Of a stretch of 25,930 bases of DNA, positions 6,885-13,942 are shown one piece after another. Within the stretch, counting starts at the first letter, position 1. Every line of letters starts with the position of its first letter. The position numbers were made by a program, and so were the translations under genes. The stretch comes from CAZWES01 sp964632395 (lineage in GTDB: Bacteria; Patescibacteriota; Gracilibacteria; Peribacterales; Peribacteraceae), in assembly GCA_964632395.1 (NCBI GenBank), contig CAZWES010000017.1, positions 1-25,930 on the forward strand, given 5' to 3'. The notes under the pieces are model-generated. The model saw only the letters and a list, made by a program, of their open reading frames with translations. It did not search any database and was not told where the DNA came from.

Positions 6885-7409
6885 TTACTCCACAATCCTT
6901 CTGCATACTGCAGTTCGCCCTGAGCCCGTTGTACGAATTTCCGGATCATCGAATTCATCCACTATCTCCATCCCGCCTTTCTCCATCATTCTTGCAGAAG
7001 AAACATTGTCCGCATGTCTCATTGCATAAATTTCTTTCATGCCTTTGGCTCTCAACTTATCAATGGCTTCCTTCAACAATTTGGATCCCACGCCTTGTCC
7101 TGCACAATCTTCCCTAACAACAGCCTCAGCTAAATAACCATGATCTTCTTCTCGACGCCCTTCTGGTTGATACTGCGGATATCGTTTTACGATCTCATAG
7201 GTCACAACACCGATTATTTCCTGTACTTCATCACGCGTCCACGCAACAACTGCTGATACGGCACCCGTTTTGATCTTTTCAACATGTGCTCTTATCTCAT
7301 CTTCAGGCAAATAATTCAACTCGCTCTGCCCATACCTCAGGATAAAATCACCTACTGCTGCCGAATCACATGATAGCGCGCTGCAGATGTGGAAATTCAA
7401 TTTGCTCAT
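6885..7409 (-). CDS. GNAT-family N-acetyltransferase
   Basis: This 174-residue protein has the GNAT fold. The acetyl-CoA-binding motif A is AEAVVREDCAGQGVGSKLLK (Q/R-x-x-G-x-G type), preceded by a beta-strand segment EIIGVVTYEIVKRYPQY. Motif B is near IYAMRHADNVSSARMMEKGGMEIV, where N-x-x-S-x-x-x-x-E-K-x-G is typical. It would transfer an acetyl group from acetyl-CoA to an amine; the substrate cannot be told. It lies upstream of purH, 53 bases away on the same strand, and downstream of the transporter. It has its own candidate promoter (7431-7458). No Shine-Dalgarno sequence is visible. Confidence 0.85.
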   Translation of the reverse strand: MSKLNFHICSALSCDSAAVGDFILRYGQSELNYLPEDEIRAHVEKIKTGAVSAVVAWTRDEVQEIIGVVTYEIVKRYPQYQPEGRREEDHGYLAEAVVREDCAGQGVGSKLLKEAIDKLRAKGMKEIYAMRHADNVSSARMMEKGGMEIVDEFDDPEIRTTGSGRTAVCRRIVE

Positions 7410-7430
7410 AAGTATTCGGGTGGGTAGCCG

Positions 7431-7458
7431 ATGTTACGTAAATGCAAAAAATCTGCAA
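7431..7458 (-). promoter_or_regulatory. Candidate promoter of the GNAT gene
   Basis: On the minus strand TTGCAG (7458-7453) is followed after 16 bases by TAACAT (7436-7431). The start point would be about 15 bases before the ATG at 7407-7409, giving a very short leader. The spacing and -35 box resemble those of the histone-fold gene promoter. Confidence 0.35.
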
Positions 7459-7489
7459 GTGTTTTGTCGTGGTTTTTGCTCCAATCGTA

Positions 7490-8752
7490 CTACTCAGAGG
7501 GTTCCGAAACATAGCGGAGAGGAATAAGACTTAGAAGAATAATTAAAGCAAGCACTCCAACAGCAAATCGATATTTATCCGGACCGTAGGAAGCAAAGAG
7601 AAGCGCCGTTCCACTCCAAAGAAGTGGACCTAATATTGATGCTGCCCTCTCAAAGAGCACATACACAGAAAAGAGCTCCGCCTGTTTCTCCTTTGGTACA
7701 AGATCCGAATAGAATGCTCTTGAGAGTGCAAAAATCACTCCAAAGACAAAACCATTCATAGCAACAATCATCGTAAAGAGTACACCTACTTGTGCAATGG
7801 CAAGAAGCATGAACAGAATCGACCACAGAAACAGAAAAGTACAGATAACCCTCTTCCTTTTCCCACGAAACAGTCGCACCAACACAGGACTCACAAGGGC
7901 GCCAAGCAACGTTGCAAATAAACTCACAGCACCCGTAATGCTCTTTGCGGTGTCATCAAGATCTCCAACAACTTCAAGGTACAGAAAACCAAACAGTCCA
8001 AGAGTGAGCACAGCATCCGCAAACAGGTAATACGATATGAGGTAGGGCAGTACACCAGGATACTGACGGATATTGCGCAGGTCGTGTAACACTCCTTTCA
8101 AACTCGATCCAAGGTTTGCACTCTTGCTCCCTATGAGTGGAGGATTATAGCGATCTTTTAAGAACAACCATGTCGGAAGGAAGAAGAGGAAAAAGAGTAA
8201 TCCTGCAACCGCAAAAATTGCCGGCTTCTCACTTAAGCCAAAGAATGACACCTTCCCGAGAGAAATCGGGAGAAATAGTGCAAGCCCGGCAATATTCCCG
8301 AGCTGTCCCGCAGCCATCCCAAACCCAGATATTTTCTCTACAGACACTCCGCTAGCACTCAAATCCTTCATGAACGAATGATAGAACGCAAGGCTTGACT
8401 GGTAGAAATACTGCACGAAGAAGTACATCACAATCACGATTCCTGCCATGGAAAGTGTAAGCGTATCGGATGACCCTGTAACAAAACCAAGTCCCAGCAT
8501 CGCTGCCATGCAGAGCAGACTTAGTATGGAAAGGAAAGGCATACGCTTCCGTGTGCGATCGGAAAGATGGCCGAGAATGGGAAGTGTTAAAAGGAGTAGA
8601 ATTGTAGAAACAGCAACAGCTCCGCTAATCCACAGATCTGAGCCTCCCATATCAGCAACGAACCATAAGCCAAAGTAGAATACAAAACCTACATACGCGA
8701 GGGAGTTTGCAAAATCGTAGAGCGCCCAGAGCCAAATGTCTTTTTTGGTCAT
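7490..8752 (-). CDS. MFS transporter, UMF1/Atg22-like
   Basis: The 420-residue protein has about 12 hydrophobic segments. It starts MTKKDIWLWALYDFANSLAY; the W-A-L-Y-D-x-A-N-S signature is typical of the UMF1/Atg22-like branch of the major facilitator superfamily. The loop GHLSDRTRKRMPF is the MFS motif between segments 2 and 3. The frame is open back to 8896, but the extra 48 residues are encoded by a GC-rich palindromic repeat and a poorly conserved stretch, so ATG 8750-8752 is the better start. The substrate is unknown; relatives are described as effluxers or amino-acid exporters. It lies on the same strand as, and upstream of, the GNAT gene. Confidence 0.85.
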   Translation of the reverse strand: MTKKDIWLWALYDFANSLAYVGFVFYFGLWFVADMGGSDLWISGAVAVSTILLLLTLPILGHLSDRTRKRMPFLSILSLLCMAAMLGLGFVTGSSDTLTLSMAGIVIVMYFFVQYFYQSSLAFYHSFMKDLSASGVSVEKISGFGMAAGQLGNIAGLALFLPISLGKVSFFGLSEKPAIFAVAGLLFFLFFLPTWLFLKDRYNPPLIGSKSANLGSSLKGVLHDLRNIRQYPGVLPYLISYYLFADAVLTLGLFGFLYLEVVGDLDDTAKSITGAVSLFATLLGALVSPVLVRLFRGKRKRVICTFLFLWSILFMLLAIAQVGVLFTMIVAMNGFVFGVIFALSRAFYSDLVPKEKQAELFSVYVLFERAASILGPLLWSGTALLFASYGPDKYRFAVGVLALIILLSLIPLRYVSEPSE

Positions 8753-8831
8753 TATTGCTGGTGCTCTCTCGGTGTTCTGCACAGACACAGTGTATACTCT
8801 TCCCTGGCCAGCCGCCTTAGCTCCAGCCTCC

Positions 8832-8862
8832 GTCCCACTCCGCCCTCCGGGCTCCGCGGGAC
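8832..8862. repeat. GC-rich palindrome between transporter and tRNA-Thr
   Basis: GTCCC (8832-8836) and GGGAC (8858-8862) enclose GCCC/GGGC and TCCGC-type words, forming a compact hairpin. The gap 8753-8918 is the shared 5' region of two divergent genes; besides this hairpin, only TATACT-like AT-rich boxes near 8795 are visible. Confidence 0.5.
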
Positions 8863-8918
8863 TACGGCCGGCGAGCGGCGGAAGAGCAATCAACAACTGA
8901 TCTTTTTGTCACCAATGT

Positions 8919-8993
<75 letters not shown>

Positions 8994-9012
8994 GTTTTCA
9001 CTTAGCAAGCGT

Positions 9013-9555
9013 TCATTTTTTAGGGGTTTTAAGAATTCCTCTCCTTTGAATTTTGGGATACTTCCTCTTATTGTTTATCTCAGGATCGCCGCCTATTCCT
9101 CCTTCAGTTCTACTCCAAGCTTCCTTTAGATATCGACTTCTTACTTTGTACATTCGCCCCTTCTCATCGAACATAAAAACTGAATGGTATCCTGCACGGA
9201 AAGTTGGAATTTTTGCACTCTTTGCATATGCATCACATATAAAATCTCCCTGCCTGTTTTCACCTACCCGATCTCTCCAGTTCCAGATTAATGTGTAACT
9301 TCTACTATATTTACTTGCTGGATTCGGGGTGCTCTTCCCCACAACATCATGAGTATGTAGGATTTCTAATCTGTCTACATCTACTGTGGGGATATCTTCG
9401 GGTACATCGTGAGCGCGTGCCTGACATCCCTCTTTACAAAGCACGAAGGTTATCGCAGCTAAAAATGAAGCAGTTGTTATCGCCTCTTTTATTACACTTT
9501 CCCATGTTGGAGGTTCTTCATCTGATCTCCAGTGTTTCGAGGGTACTTTATTCAT
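9013..9555 (-). CDS. Hypothetical protein with one membrane segment
   Basis: This 180-residue protein is not recognised. A hydrophilic start (MNKVPSKHWRSDEEPPTW) precedes one hydrophobic segment at about residues 23-42 (IKEAITTASFLAAITFVLCK). A polar C-terminal region follows that should lie outside the membrane, with a basic end (NNKRKYPKIQRRGILKTPKK). There is no clear lipobox, although Cys residues follow the segment (CKEGCQA). It has aromatic and charged stretches such as SYTLIWNWRDRVGE and YHSVFMFDEKGRMYKVRSRY, but no known catalytic motif. It converges on tRNA-Thr with a 19-base gap. No Shine-Dalgarno sequence is visible. Confidence 0.6.
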   Translation of the reverse strand: MNKVPSKHWRSDEEPPTWESVIKEAITTASFLAAITFVLCKEGCQARAHDVPEDIPTVDVDRLEILHTHDVVGKSTPNPASKYSRSYTLIWNWRDRVGENRQGDFICDAYAKSAKIPTFRAGYHSVFMFDEKGRMYKVRSRYLKEAWSRTEGGIGGDPEINNKRKYPKIQRRGILKTPKK

Positions 9556-9613
9556 TTGAGAGGAGACGCACTATCACTTACAAATAGCTCTATGACAAGG
9601 AATAAGTAGGGAA

Positions 9614-9715
9614 TCATTCCACGTGTTTATGTGGCAAAAACACCACTTTCTTGCACGTAGAGCAATACTTCTGTCGGAATGTCTTATTCGATGGTTTCTT
9701 GAGATTCCTCCCCAT
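9614..9715 (-). CDS. Possible 33-aa basic protein with one CxxC
   Basis: ATG 9713-9715 to TGA 9614-9616 encodes 33 residues, including KTFRQKYCSTCKKVVFLPHK. The basic charge and the C-S-T-C knuckle recall part of a zinc-ribbon ribosomal protein such as bL33, but only one Cys pair is present, so it would be half a finger or pair with another chain. It could equally be a chance frame. The rest of 9556-9750 shows nothing else. Confidence 0.3.
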   Translation of the reverse strand: MGRNLKKPSNKTFRQKYCSTCKKVVFLPHKHVE

Positions 9716-9750
9716 GCTGCAAAGCGCTCTTTGCGATTACAGAGATGACT

Positions 9751-9853
9751 TTGGCGATCCCGCTCTCGCCTTCGCGTAGCCGGATCGCCAGCGCCTTGTT
9801 GGCATTTTGTGATGAGCTGGCGATACCGCTACGGCGGAGCGAGGTCGCCGGGA
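9751..9853. repeat. Composite palindromic repeat, copy 1
   Basis: Two conserved arms flank a 26-27-base spacer. The left arm is 9765-9790 (ending GTAGCCGGATCGCCA). The right arm is 9818-9844 (TGGCGATACCGCTACGGCGG and on to GAGCGAGG). The arms are imperfect inverted copies of each other. A further TTGGCGATCC (9751-9760) pairs with GGATCGCCA (9782-9790). The same two arms in the opposite orientation occur at 19195-19275 with an unrelated spacer. Confidence 0.8.
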
Positions 9854-9869
9854 TGTAGCCGCAAACACG

Positions 9870-10226
9870 CTATATGACCTTTACCATCCTCAACGAGAGA
9901 AGCGACACCACACTAAATACAAACACAATTACAGCGGAGCACAGAAACGCTGTTTGTATTGAATATACATCCGTGACCCACCCCAGGAACGGTACAAAAA
10001 CAAAGAAAATGCCTCTGCGGAAGAAACTCATGATGGAAAGCACAGTTGCTCTTCTGTCTGATGATATGAGTTTCTGAACAAAATCCTGAAATACAATCAA
10101 AGCAAATCCCCAGATTGCAGGGACGAAAATGAGTAGAGGCAGAACCCAGAGAGTTTTAACGTGCGCAAAAAAATAATTTGCCAGAATGCTGGAAAAGCTC
10201 CCCAATAAAAGATATAATGAAGCTCC
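9870..10226 (-). pseudogene. Truncated MFS transporter (C-terminal four segments)
   Basis: The frame encodes about 115 residues with four hydrophobic segments: YLLLGSFSSILANYFF, LWVLPLLIFVPAIWGFALIV, GIFFVFVPFLGWVTDV and AFLCSAVIVFVFSVVSLLSL. Between segments 2 and 3 are the MFS-like loop residues QKLISSDRRATVLSIMSFFRR. This resembles the last third of an MFS transporter. Homology-like sequence ends at about 10226, exactly where the RNase P RNA gene begins on the other strand. The frame continues beyond that point only as antisense of rnpB, with biased Arg-rich content, and there is no proper N-terminal half. I read it as a transporter remnant cut off at the rnpB border. A short functional protein is possible but unlikely. 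Confidence 0.65.
10190..10218 (+). promoter_or_regulatory. Promoter of rnpB
   Basis: A perfect TATAAT at 10213-10218 has TGGAAA (10190-10195) 17 bases upstream as a weak -35 box. Transcription would start near 10225, which is exactly the first base of the RNase P P1 helix. The promoter lies inside the truncated MFS frame of the other strand. Confidence 0.65.
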
Positions 10227-10676
10227 GCTCTTTGATGACCGCCCACCGTAGCCTTTAGCGAAGGTGGGAGGAACGTCCGAGCACCGCGAAAAACGGCAGC
10301 GCCGCACGCGGCGCAGCCGGAACGCCTGACGGGTAACGCCCGCCCTCTCACCCATCCTGACTTGTAAGGGATGAGAGAGGAACAGTGCCACAGAGACGAG
10401 CCCTCTTCACTCCTTATTCGCTTCAGAAGTTTACCCCGCCGTAGCGACGAACGAACGAAGTGAGTGAGGAGCGAAGGGGGGTGAAACGGCTCTCAGGAAG
10501 CAGTCTCCCGGAGACGGGAATAACTCGGTAAACTCCAGGCGGTGCAAGGAGGATTTGGGCGACCGGAACTACAGAATGGTTCCACCCTGCCGGCTGCCCC
10601 TCCGCATGATGTCATCAGCAATGGTGACACTAGATCGATGGTCATCCCAGACAGAACTCGGCGTACTAGAGCGGTG
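10222..10676 (+). ncRNA. rnpB: RNase P RNA
   Basis: This is the catalytic RNA that removes 5' leaders from tRNA precursors. Helix P1 is CCGCTCT (10225-10231) with AGAGCGG (10668-10674). P2 is GATGACC (10234-10240) with GGTCATC (10640-10646). The conserved 5' core is GGGAGGAACGTCCGAGC (like GGAGGAAAGUCCGGGC in E. coli). The 3' partner is GACAGAACTCGG. Other universal stretches are GAACAGTGCCACAGAGACGA, CGGTAAACTCCAGGCGGTGCAAGG and TAGATCGATGG. The length of about 455 bases is slightly above the common 350-400. The P15 stem appears to be GGAAC/GTTCC (10565-10583), with a loop lacking a clear GGT. A strong promoter and terminator frame it. Reading frames across this region are artefacts. Confidence 0.93.
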
Positions 10677-10683
10677 AAATAAG

Positions 10684-10705
10684 AAAACCCCGAAAGGGGT
10701 TTTTT
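10684..10705 (+). terminator. Rho-independent terminator of rnpB
   Basis: AAAACCCC, a GAAA tetraloop and GGGG followed by TTTTTT form a textbook terminator, 8 bases after the end of helix P1. Confidence 0.92.
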
Positions 10706-10720
10706 CTATACAATAACCAC

Positions 10721-12099
10721 GTGAAACGCTCCGAAGTCCTATTCGGCCTGCTACGCATCCCATGCGATGCCCTGGCACTCGCTGGCGCACTCCTCCTTGC
10801 TTGGTGGCTAAGATCACAAAATATTGACTTGATACCCGGGGTGCAGATTTTGGAGCCGGCACAGACTCTCCCCGAACTCCCCTATTTCGTAAACAGGTTT
10901 TTGATCCCCGGAGTTATCTTGTTTTTGATGATCTCGGCATTGCTAAAACTCTATATGATCCGAGTGACACTGAGTTTCTTTCGTGAAGAAGCGCGCATCA
11001 TACTTGGCACAATTGTATGGGTTGGACTAATCATGGGTTGGTTCTTTTTTGTTAGGAAAGAACTCTTCTTTTCCCGTGCATTACTGCTACACGCAACGCT
11101 CTTCACAGTGATATTGACGAGCGCCGGAAGAATAATTTTGACTTTTGCACAACGCGCACTTTTAAAAAGAGGAATAGGAGTGCGAAGGGTCGCATCAGTT
11201 GGCACTCAACCAATTCCCGACCAAGTGAAAAAGTTTTTGGAAAAAGATCCACGGTACAAATACATCGGTCACTCAGGTGACGCACAAATTACAAATGTTG
11301 ATTTGATTCTACAAACTGATCCGGGAAACTCCGAGGAGACAAACACACTGATTGATTTCTGCAGATCGCATCACATCGGCTACGCTTTCCTGCCACCGGT
11401 TTTAGCTGATGTTCCCCACCTCCTCTCTGTGTTCAGGTTTGGACCCGTACCGGTTTTGCGCTTCCGTGCAACCTCACTTGATGGCTGGGGCGCAGTGCTT
11501 AAAAGAATTGGTGACGCTTTGATCGCCGCAATCCTGTTGATACTTCTCTCACCATTTTTCCTGATAATTGCATTTCTGATAAAACTTGATTCCAGAGGCC
11601 CCATTTTTTACAGATCAAAACGCACAGGACAAGGTGGAGTGACTACGATCAGAGTACTCAAATTCCGATCAATGGTGAAAAATGCGGATGAGCTGAAGGA
11701 GGAGCTCATCAAACAAAGCCACAGATCGGATGGCCCGCTTTTCAAGATCAAAGATGATCCAAGAGTGACGCGTATTGGAAAAATATTGAGAAGATGGAGT
11801 TTTGATGAACTGCCGCAACTCTGGAATGTTTTGCTTGGCGATCTTTCTCTGGTTGGCCCACGTCCGCATCTGCCGGAAGAAGTCGCACGCTACAGCGATT
11901 TCCAGAAACGTGTCTTTGCCGTTCGCCCGGGAATAACCGGCCTTGCACAAATTTCGGGGAGATCGGATCTAAAATTTGAAGAAGAGGTCCGCTACGATCT
12001 NNNNNNNNNNTATATATTGAGGAATGGAGCCCGTGGATGGACTTATGGATTTTGTGGCGGACGGGGTGGGTGGTTCTGAGGGGGGAGGGAGCGGATTGA
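10721..12099 (+). CDS. Undecaprenyl-phosphate sugar-1-phosphate transferase, crossed by an assembly gap
   Basis: This is a WcaJ/PglC-type polyprenyl glycosylphosphotransferase that starts an envelope polysaccharide by putting a sugar phosphate on the lipid carrier. Residues 1-145 hold four or five hydrophobic segments, followed by a middle domain (about 150-250). The catalytic bacterial sugar transferase domain begins near residue 260 (LKRIGDALIAAILLILLSPF) and includes KLDSRGPIFYRSKRTGQGG, LKFRSMV, RRWSFDELPQLWNVL and LVGPRPHLPEEV. The start is GTG 10721. Ten Ns at 12001-12010 interrupt the gene. After the gap the right frame is the one encoding YIEEWSPWMDLWILWRTGWV and ending LRGEGAD at TGA 12097-12099, the usual family end. 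This is offset from the frame before the gap, so the gap length is wrong. It lies right after the rnpB terminator. Confidence 0.92.
12001..12010. other. Assembly gap (10 Ns)
   Basis: A run of ten Ns joins two contigs inside the sugar transferase gene. The frames on the two sides differ, so ten is a placeholder and not the true number of missing bases. Confidence 0.99.
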
Positions 12100-12114
12100 A
12101 GTCCTCGAAAAGTT

Positions 12115-12236
12115 TGAAAGTTATTAGTTTTTAGTTTTTAGTTCCCTGCATTTGGTGAATCAGACTTTAATCATAGAATATGTAGCCCAACTAAATAACT
12201 AACAACTAAAAACTAAAAACTAATAACAACTCTTTC
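12115..12236. repeat. Word-repeat hairpin between convergent genes
   Basis: A 23-base arm at 12121-12143 (TTATTAG followed by TTTTTAG words) is perfectly complementary to 12204-12226. Outer GAAAG/CTTTC words (about 12115-12120 and 12232-12236) extend it. The word TTTTTAG is tandem in the left arm and CTAAAAA in the right arm. The central 60 bases are not repeated. Its right edge overlaps the stop codon of the DUF1858-HesB gene. It may act as a two-way terminator. Confidence 0.85.
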
Positions 12237-12717
12237 AGGAATGAATTTCTAGCCTGAACCCCCCATCCCTAAAATCAATCCCCGCTCCCCCTATCCTCTC
12301 CAAGCTCTCCCGCGAGGCAAAAATTTTGACTGACGGTACTTCTTCACAAAAAAACTCTTCCTCACCTTCATCTCTCGTTGATCTGAACTCCATGCAAAAA
12401 CTTCCATCTTCGTTTGCCTGAACGGAAAGAGTATCGCCCCCCGCCATCTTTTTAATTTCCATCGCTGCGGATTTTGTGATGTGAAGTTTTTTTGGTTTCT
12501 TTGGCGCACTCAAAATGCAGTCGTTTAAGTCAGTGACGAGCAGATCTATATCCTCATCAGTTAGCCCATGACCACGGCATCCCTCCTCCAGAGTTTCCAC
12601 CACTCCAATTGCACATTGGAAGCAATGTAGGTTGTACTCGGCAAAAACTTCCTCGGTTTGCGGGAACTGCTTTGCGATTTCGGAGATTAGCCAGGTGGGA
12701 GTGATGAGCTTGCTCAT
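12235..12717 (-). CDS. DUF1858 - HesB/IscA-like fusion protein
   Basis: The 160-residue protein joins two small domains. Residues 1-65 match the DUF1858 pattern: ITPTWLISEIAKQFPQTEEVFAEYNL, then HCFQCAIGVVETLEEGCRGH with C32, C35 and C47, and the HGL turn. Residues 77-160 resemble an A-type Fe-S carrier (HesB/IscA) fold: LHITKSAAMEIKKM at the start and VKIFASRESLERIGGAGIDFRDGGFRLEI at the end. The usual three Cys ligands of IscA are not at their normal places; only C107 and C122 are seen. It may therefore bind a cluster through the N-terminal Cys residues or have lost binding. Its ATG overlaps the pcm stop by 4 bases (12714-12717), which suggests translational coupling. Domain calls are by eye. 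Confidence 0.7.
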   Translation of the reverse strand: MSKLITPTWLISEIAKQFPQTEEVFAEYNLHCFQCAIGVVETLEEGCRGHGLTDEDIDLLVTDLNDCILSAPKKPKKLHITKSAAMEIKKMAGGDTLSVQANEDGSFCMEFRSTRDEGEEEFFCEEVPSVKIFASRESLERIGGAGIDFRDGGFRLEIHS

Positions 12718-13340
12718 TTTCCCCTCATCGGCACAAAAACATATGCTCCATGGTCTTCCTCAGTAATCTGATCCTCGTCCTTTTTCCTGCAAACAATCAT
12801 CCTTTGCTCTACGTGACCAACGGGTGCAACAAGCACTCCACCATCTTTAAGTTGGGGAAAAATGTGGCGCGGAACATCCGGGCATGCAGCGGAGACTAAA
12901 ATACGAGCATACGGAGCAGAGTCCTCCCACCCCCTGCTTCCATCAGCCGCATGAATGGAAACATTTTCAGAAAGTCCGACTTTTTCAAGCGCCTTGCCCG
13001 CACGAATTGCAAGCTCGGGCACAAGTTCAACCCCGATGACTTCACAGCCGAGTGCGGAAAGCAGTGCGCAGACGTAACCAGAACCTGATCCAATCTCAAG
13101 CACTTTCATCTTCGCCGAAACCTCAAGCAACGAAAGCATGTTGATGACTGTCGTTGGTTGAGAAATCGTCTGTTCATGCCCAATGTGCAACGGATGATCA
13201 ATGTACGATTGTTCCTTAAAACCTTCAGGGACAAATTCCTCACGTGGAACTTTCTCGAACGCATTTAGAAGTTCTTCAGCTACTCCTTCGCTGCGCCAGC
13301 GGTCGATTAGTGCGAGTTTGGATTCGGTCAAGGTTGACAT
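12714..13340 (-). CDS. pcm: Protein-L-isoaspartate O-methyltransferase
   Basis: The enzyme methylates isoaspartyl residues in damaged proteins using S-adenosylmethionine so that they can be repaired. The 208-residue protein has the family N-terminus (AFEKVPREEFVPEGFKEQSY), the active-site stretch HEQTISQPTTVINMLSLL (normally G-x-x-Q-T-I-S-Q-P), SAM motif I VLEIGSGSGYVCALL and acidic strand VIGVELVPEL. The late motifs are RILVSAACPDVP and LKDGGVLVAPVG. It is the third gene of a minus-strand run (rlmD, unknown, pcm, DUF1858-HesB). No Shine-Dalgarno sequence precedes the ATG. Confidence 0.93.
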   Translation of the reverse strand: MSTLTESKLALIDRWRSEGVAEELLNAFEKVPREEFVPEGFKEQSYIDHPLHIGHEQTISQPTTVINMLSLLEVSAKMKVLEIGSGSGYVCALLSALGCEVIGVELVPELAIRAGKALEKVGLSENVSIHAADGSRGWEDSAPYARILVSAACPDVPRHIFPQLKDGGVLVAPVGHVEQRMIVCRKKDEDQITEEDHGAYVFVPMRGK

Positions 13341-13347
13341 TGTACTG

Positions 13348-13356
13348 TGTGGATAA
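13348..13356. promoter_or_regulatory. Perfect DnaA-box sequence upstream of pcm
   Basis: TGTGGATAA (TTATCCACA on the minus strand) matches the classical DnaA box. It lies in the 25-base gap between the unknown gene and pcm. A single box is weak evidence; it could be chance or a minor regulatory or titration site. Confidence 0.2.
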
Positions 13357-13365
13357 CTGATTCTA

Positions 13366-13893
13366 TCACTTCCTGCGCTTAACCTTCCGTAAATTTAACT
13401 TATTTTTCGGTGGTAATTGTGTTCCATACCATTCCCAATCAACGCCTTTCCATGATTCTCTGTGATATTTCTTATCCTCCCGTTCACGGAGCAACCTGTT
13501 AATCTCATGAACAACCTTTCCTGCCAAACGCCAGGGCATCGAATTAAAAACATATGACCCGCCAGTTATCAGCAACGCATTCCCTTTTTCTGTTGGTTCA
13601 ATACCGAGATCTGCAGCAAAAAGATCATATGTACCATCCAGCTGTTTGCCATGTGGCACACCAAACCTATATATCTCCGGAAAATGACGTGCCATAACTG
13701 CCGCATCGATTCCCAAACCGACTGCAGCCCGAACTTTAGACATTAAATCCTCTACCGCTACAACTCTATTAGAATGACGATTGATAAAGCTCTCGAGGTT
13801 TTTCGGTATAAGAAGTTGCGGGTAGATTTGATCAATTCCTTTAACTTCCACCACCTCCGGAGTAATGCGCTTTTTTCCTGGCATAGGAAACAC
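13366..13893 (-). CDS. Hypothetical basic soluble protein
   Basis: This 175-residue protein is not recognised. No signal peptide or membrane segment is seen. The middle (VRAAVGLGIDAAVMARHFPEIYRFGV) looks helical, and GNALLITGGSYVFNSMPWRLAGKVVHEINRLL suggests an alternating strand-helix fold. The C-terminus is strongly basic (NKLNLRKVKRRK). The frame has close ATGs at 13891-13893 and 13882-13884; the second gives MPGKKRITPEVVEVKG. It sits 49 bases after rlmD and 25 before pcm on the same strand, so is probably cotranscribed with RNA- and protein-modifying enzymes. No function is proposed. Confidence 0.6.
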   Translation of the reverse strand: MFPMPGKKRITPEVVEVKGIDQIYPQLLIPKNLESFINRHSNRVVAVEDLMSKVRAAVGLGIDAAVMARHFPEIYRFGVPHGKQLDGTYDLFAADLGIEPTEKGNALLITGGSYVFNSMPWRLAGKVVHEINRLLREREDKKYHRESWKGVDWEWYGTQLPPKNKLNLRKVKRRK

Positions 13894-13942
13894 ATCCTAC
13901 ACAATCATTTGTGAGCTTGAGCATACAAAATCATGATTATTT

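Noticed and set aside
8753..8896. A 48-residue N-terminal extension of the MFS transporter
   Set aside because: It is encoded by a GC-rich palindromic repeat and is unlike the family start; MTKKDIWLWALYDFANS is the natural N-terminus.
10097..10862. Frames across 10227-10706 on the minus strand
   Set aside because: The region is RNase P RNA with promoter and terminator; the Arg-rich frames are antisense artefacts.
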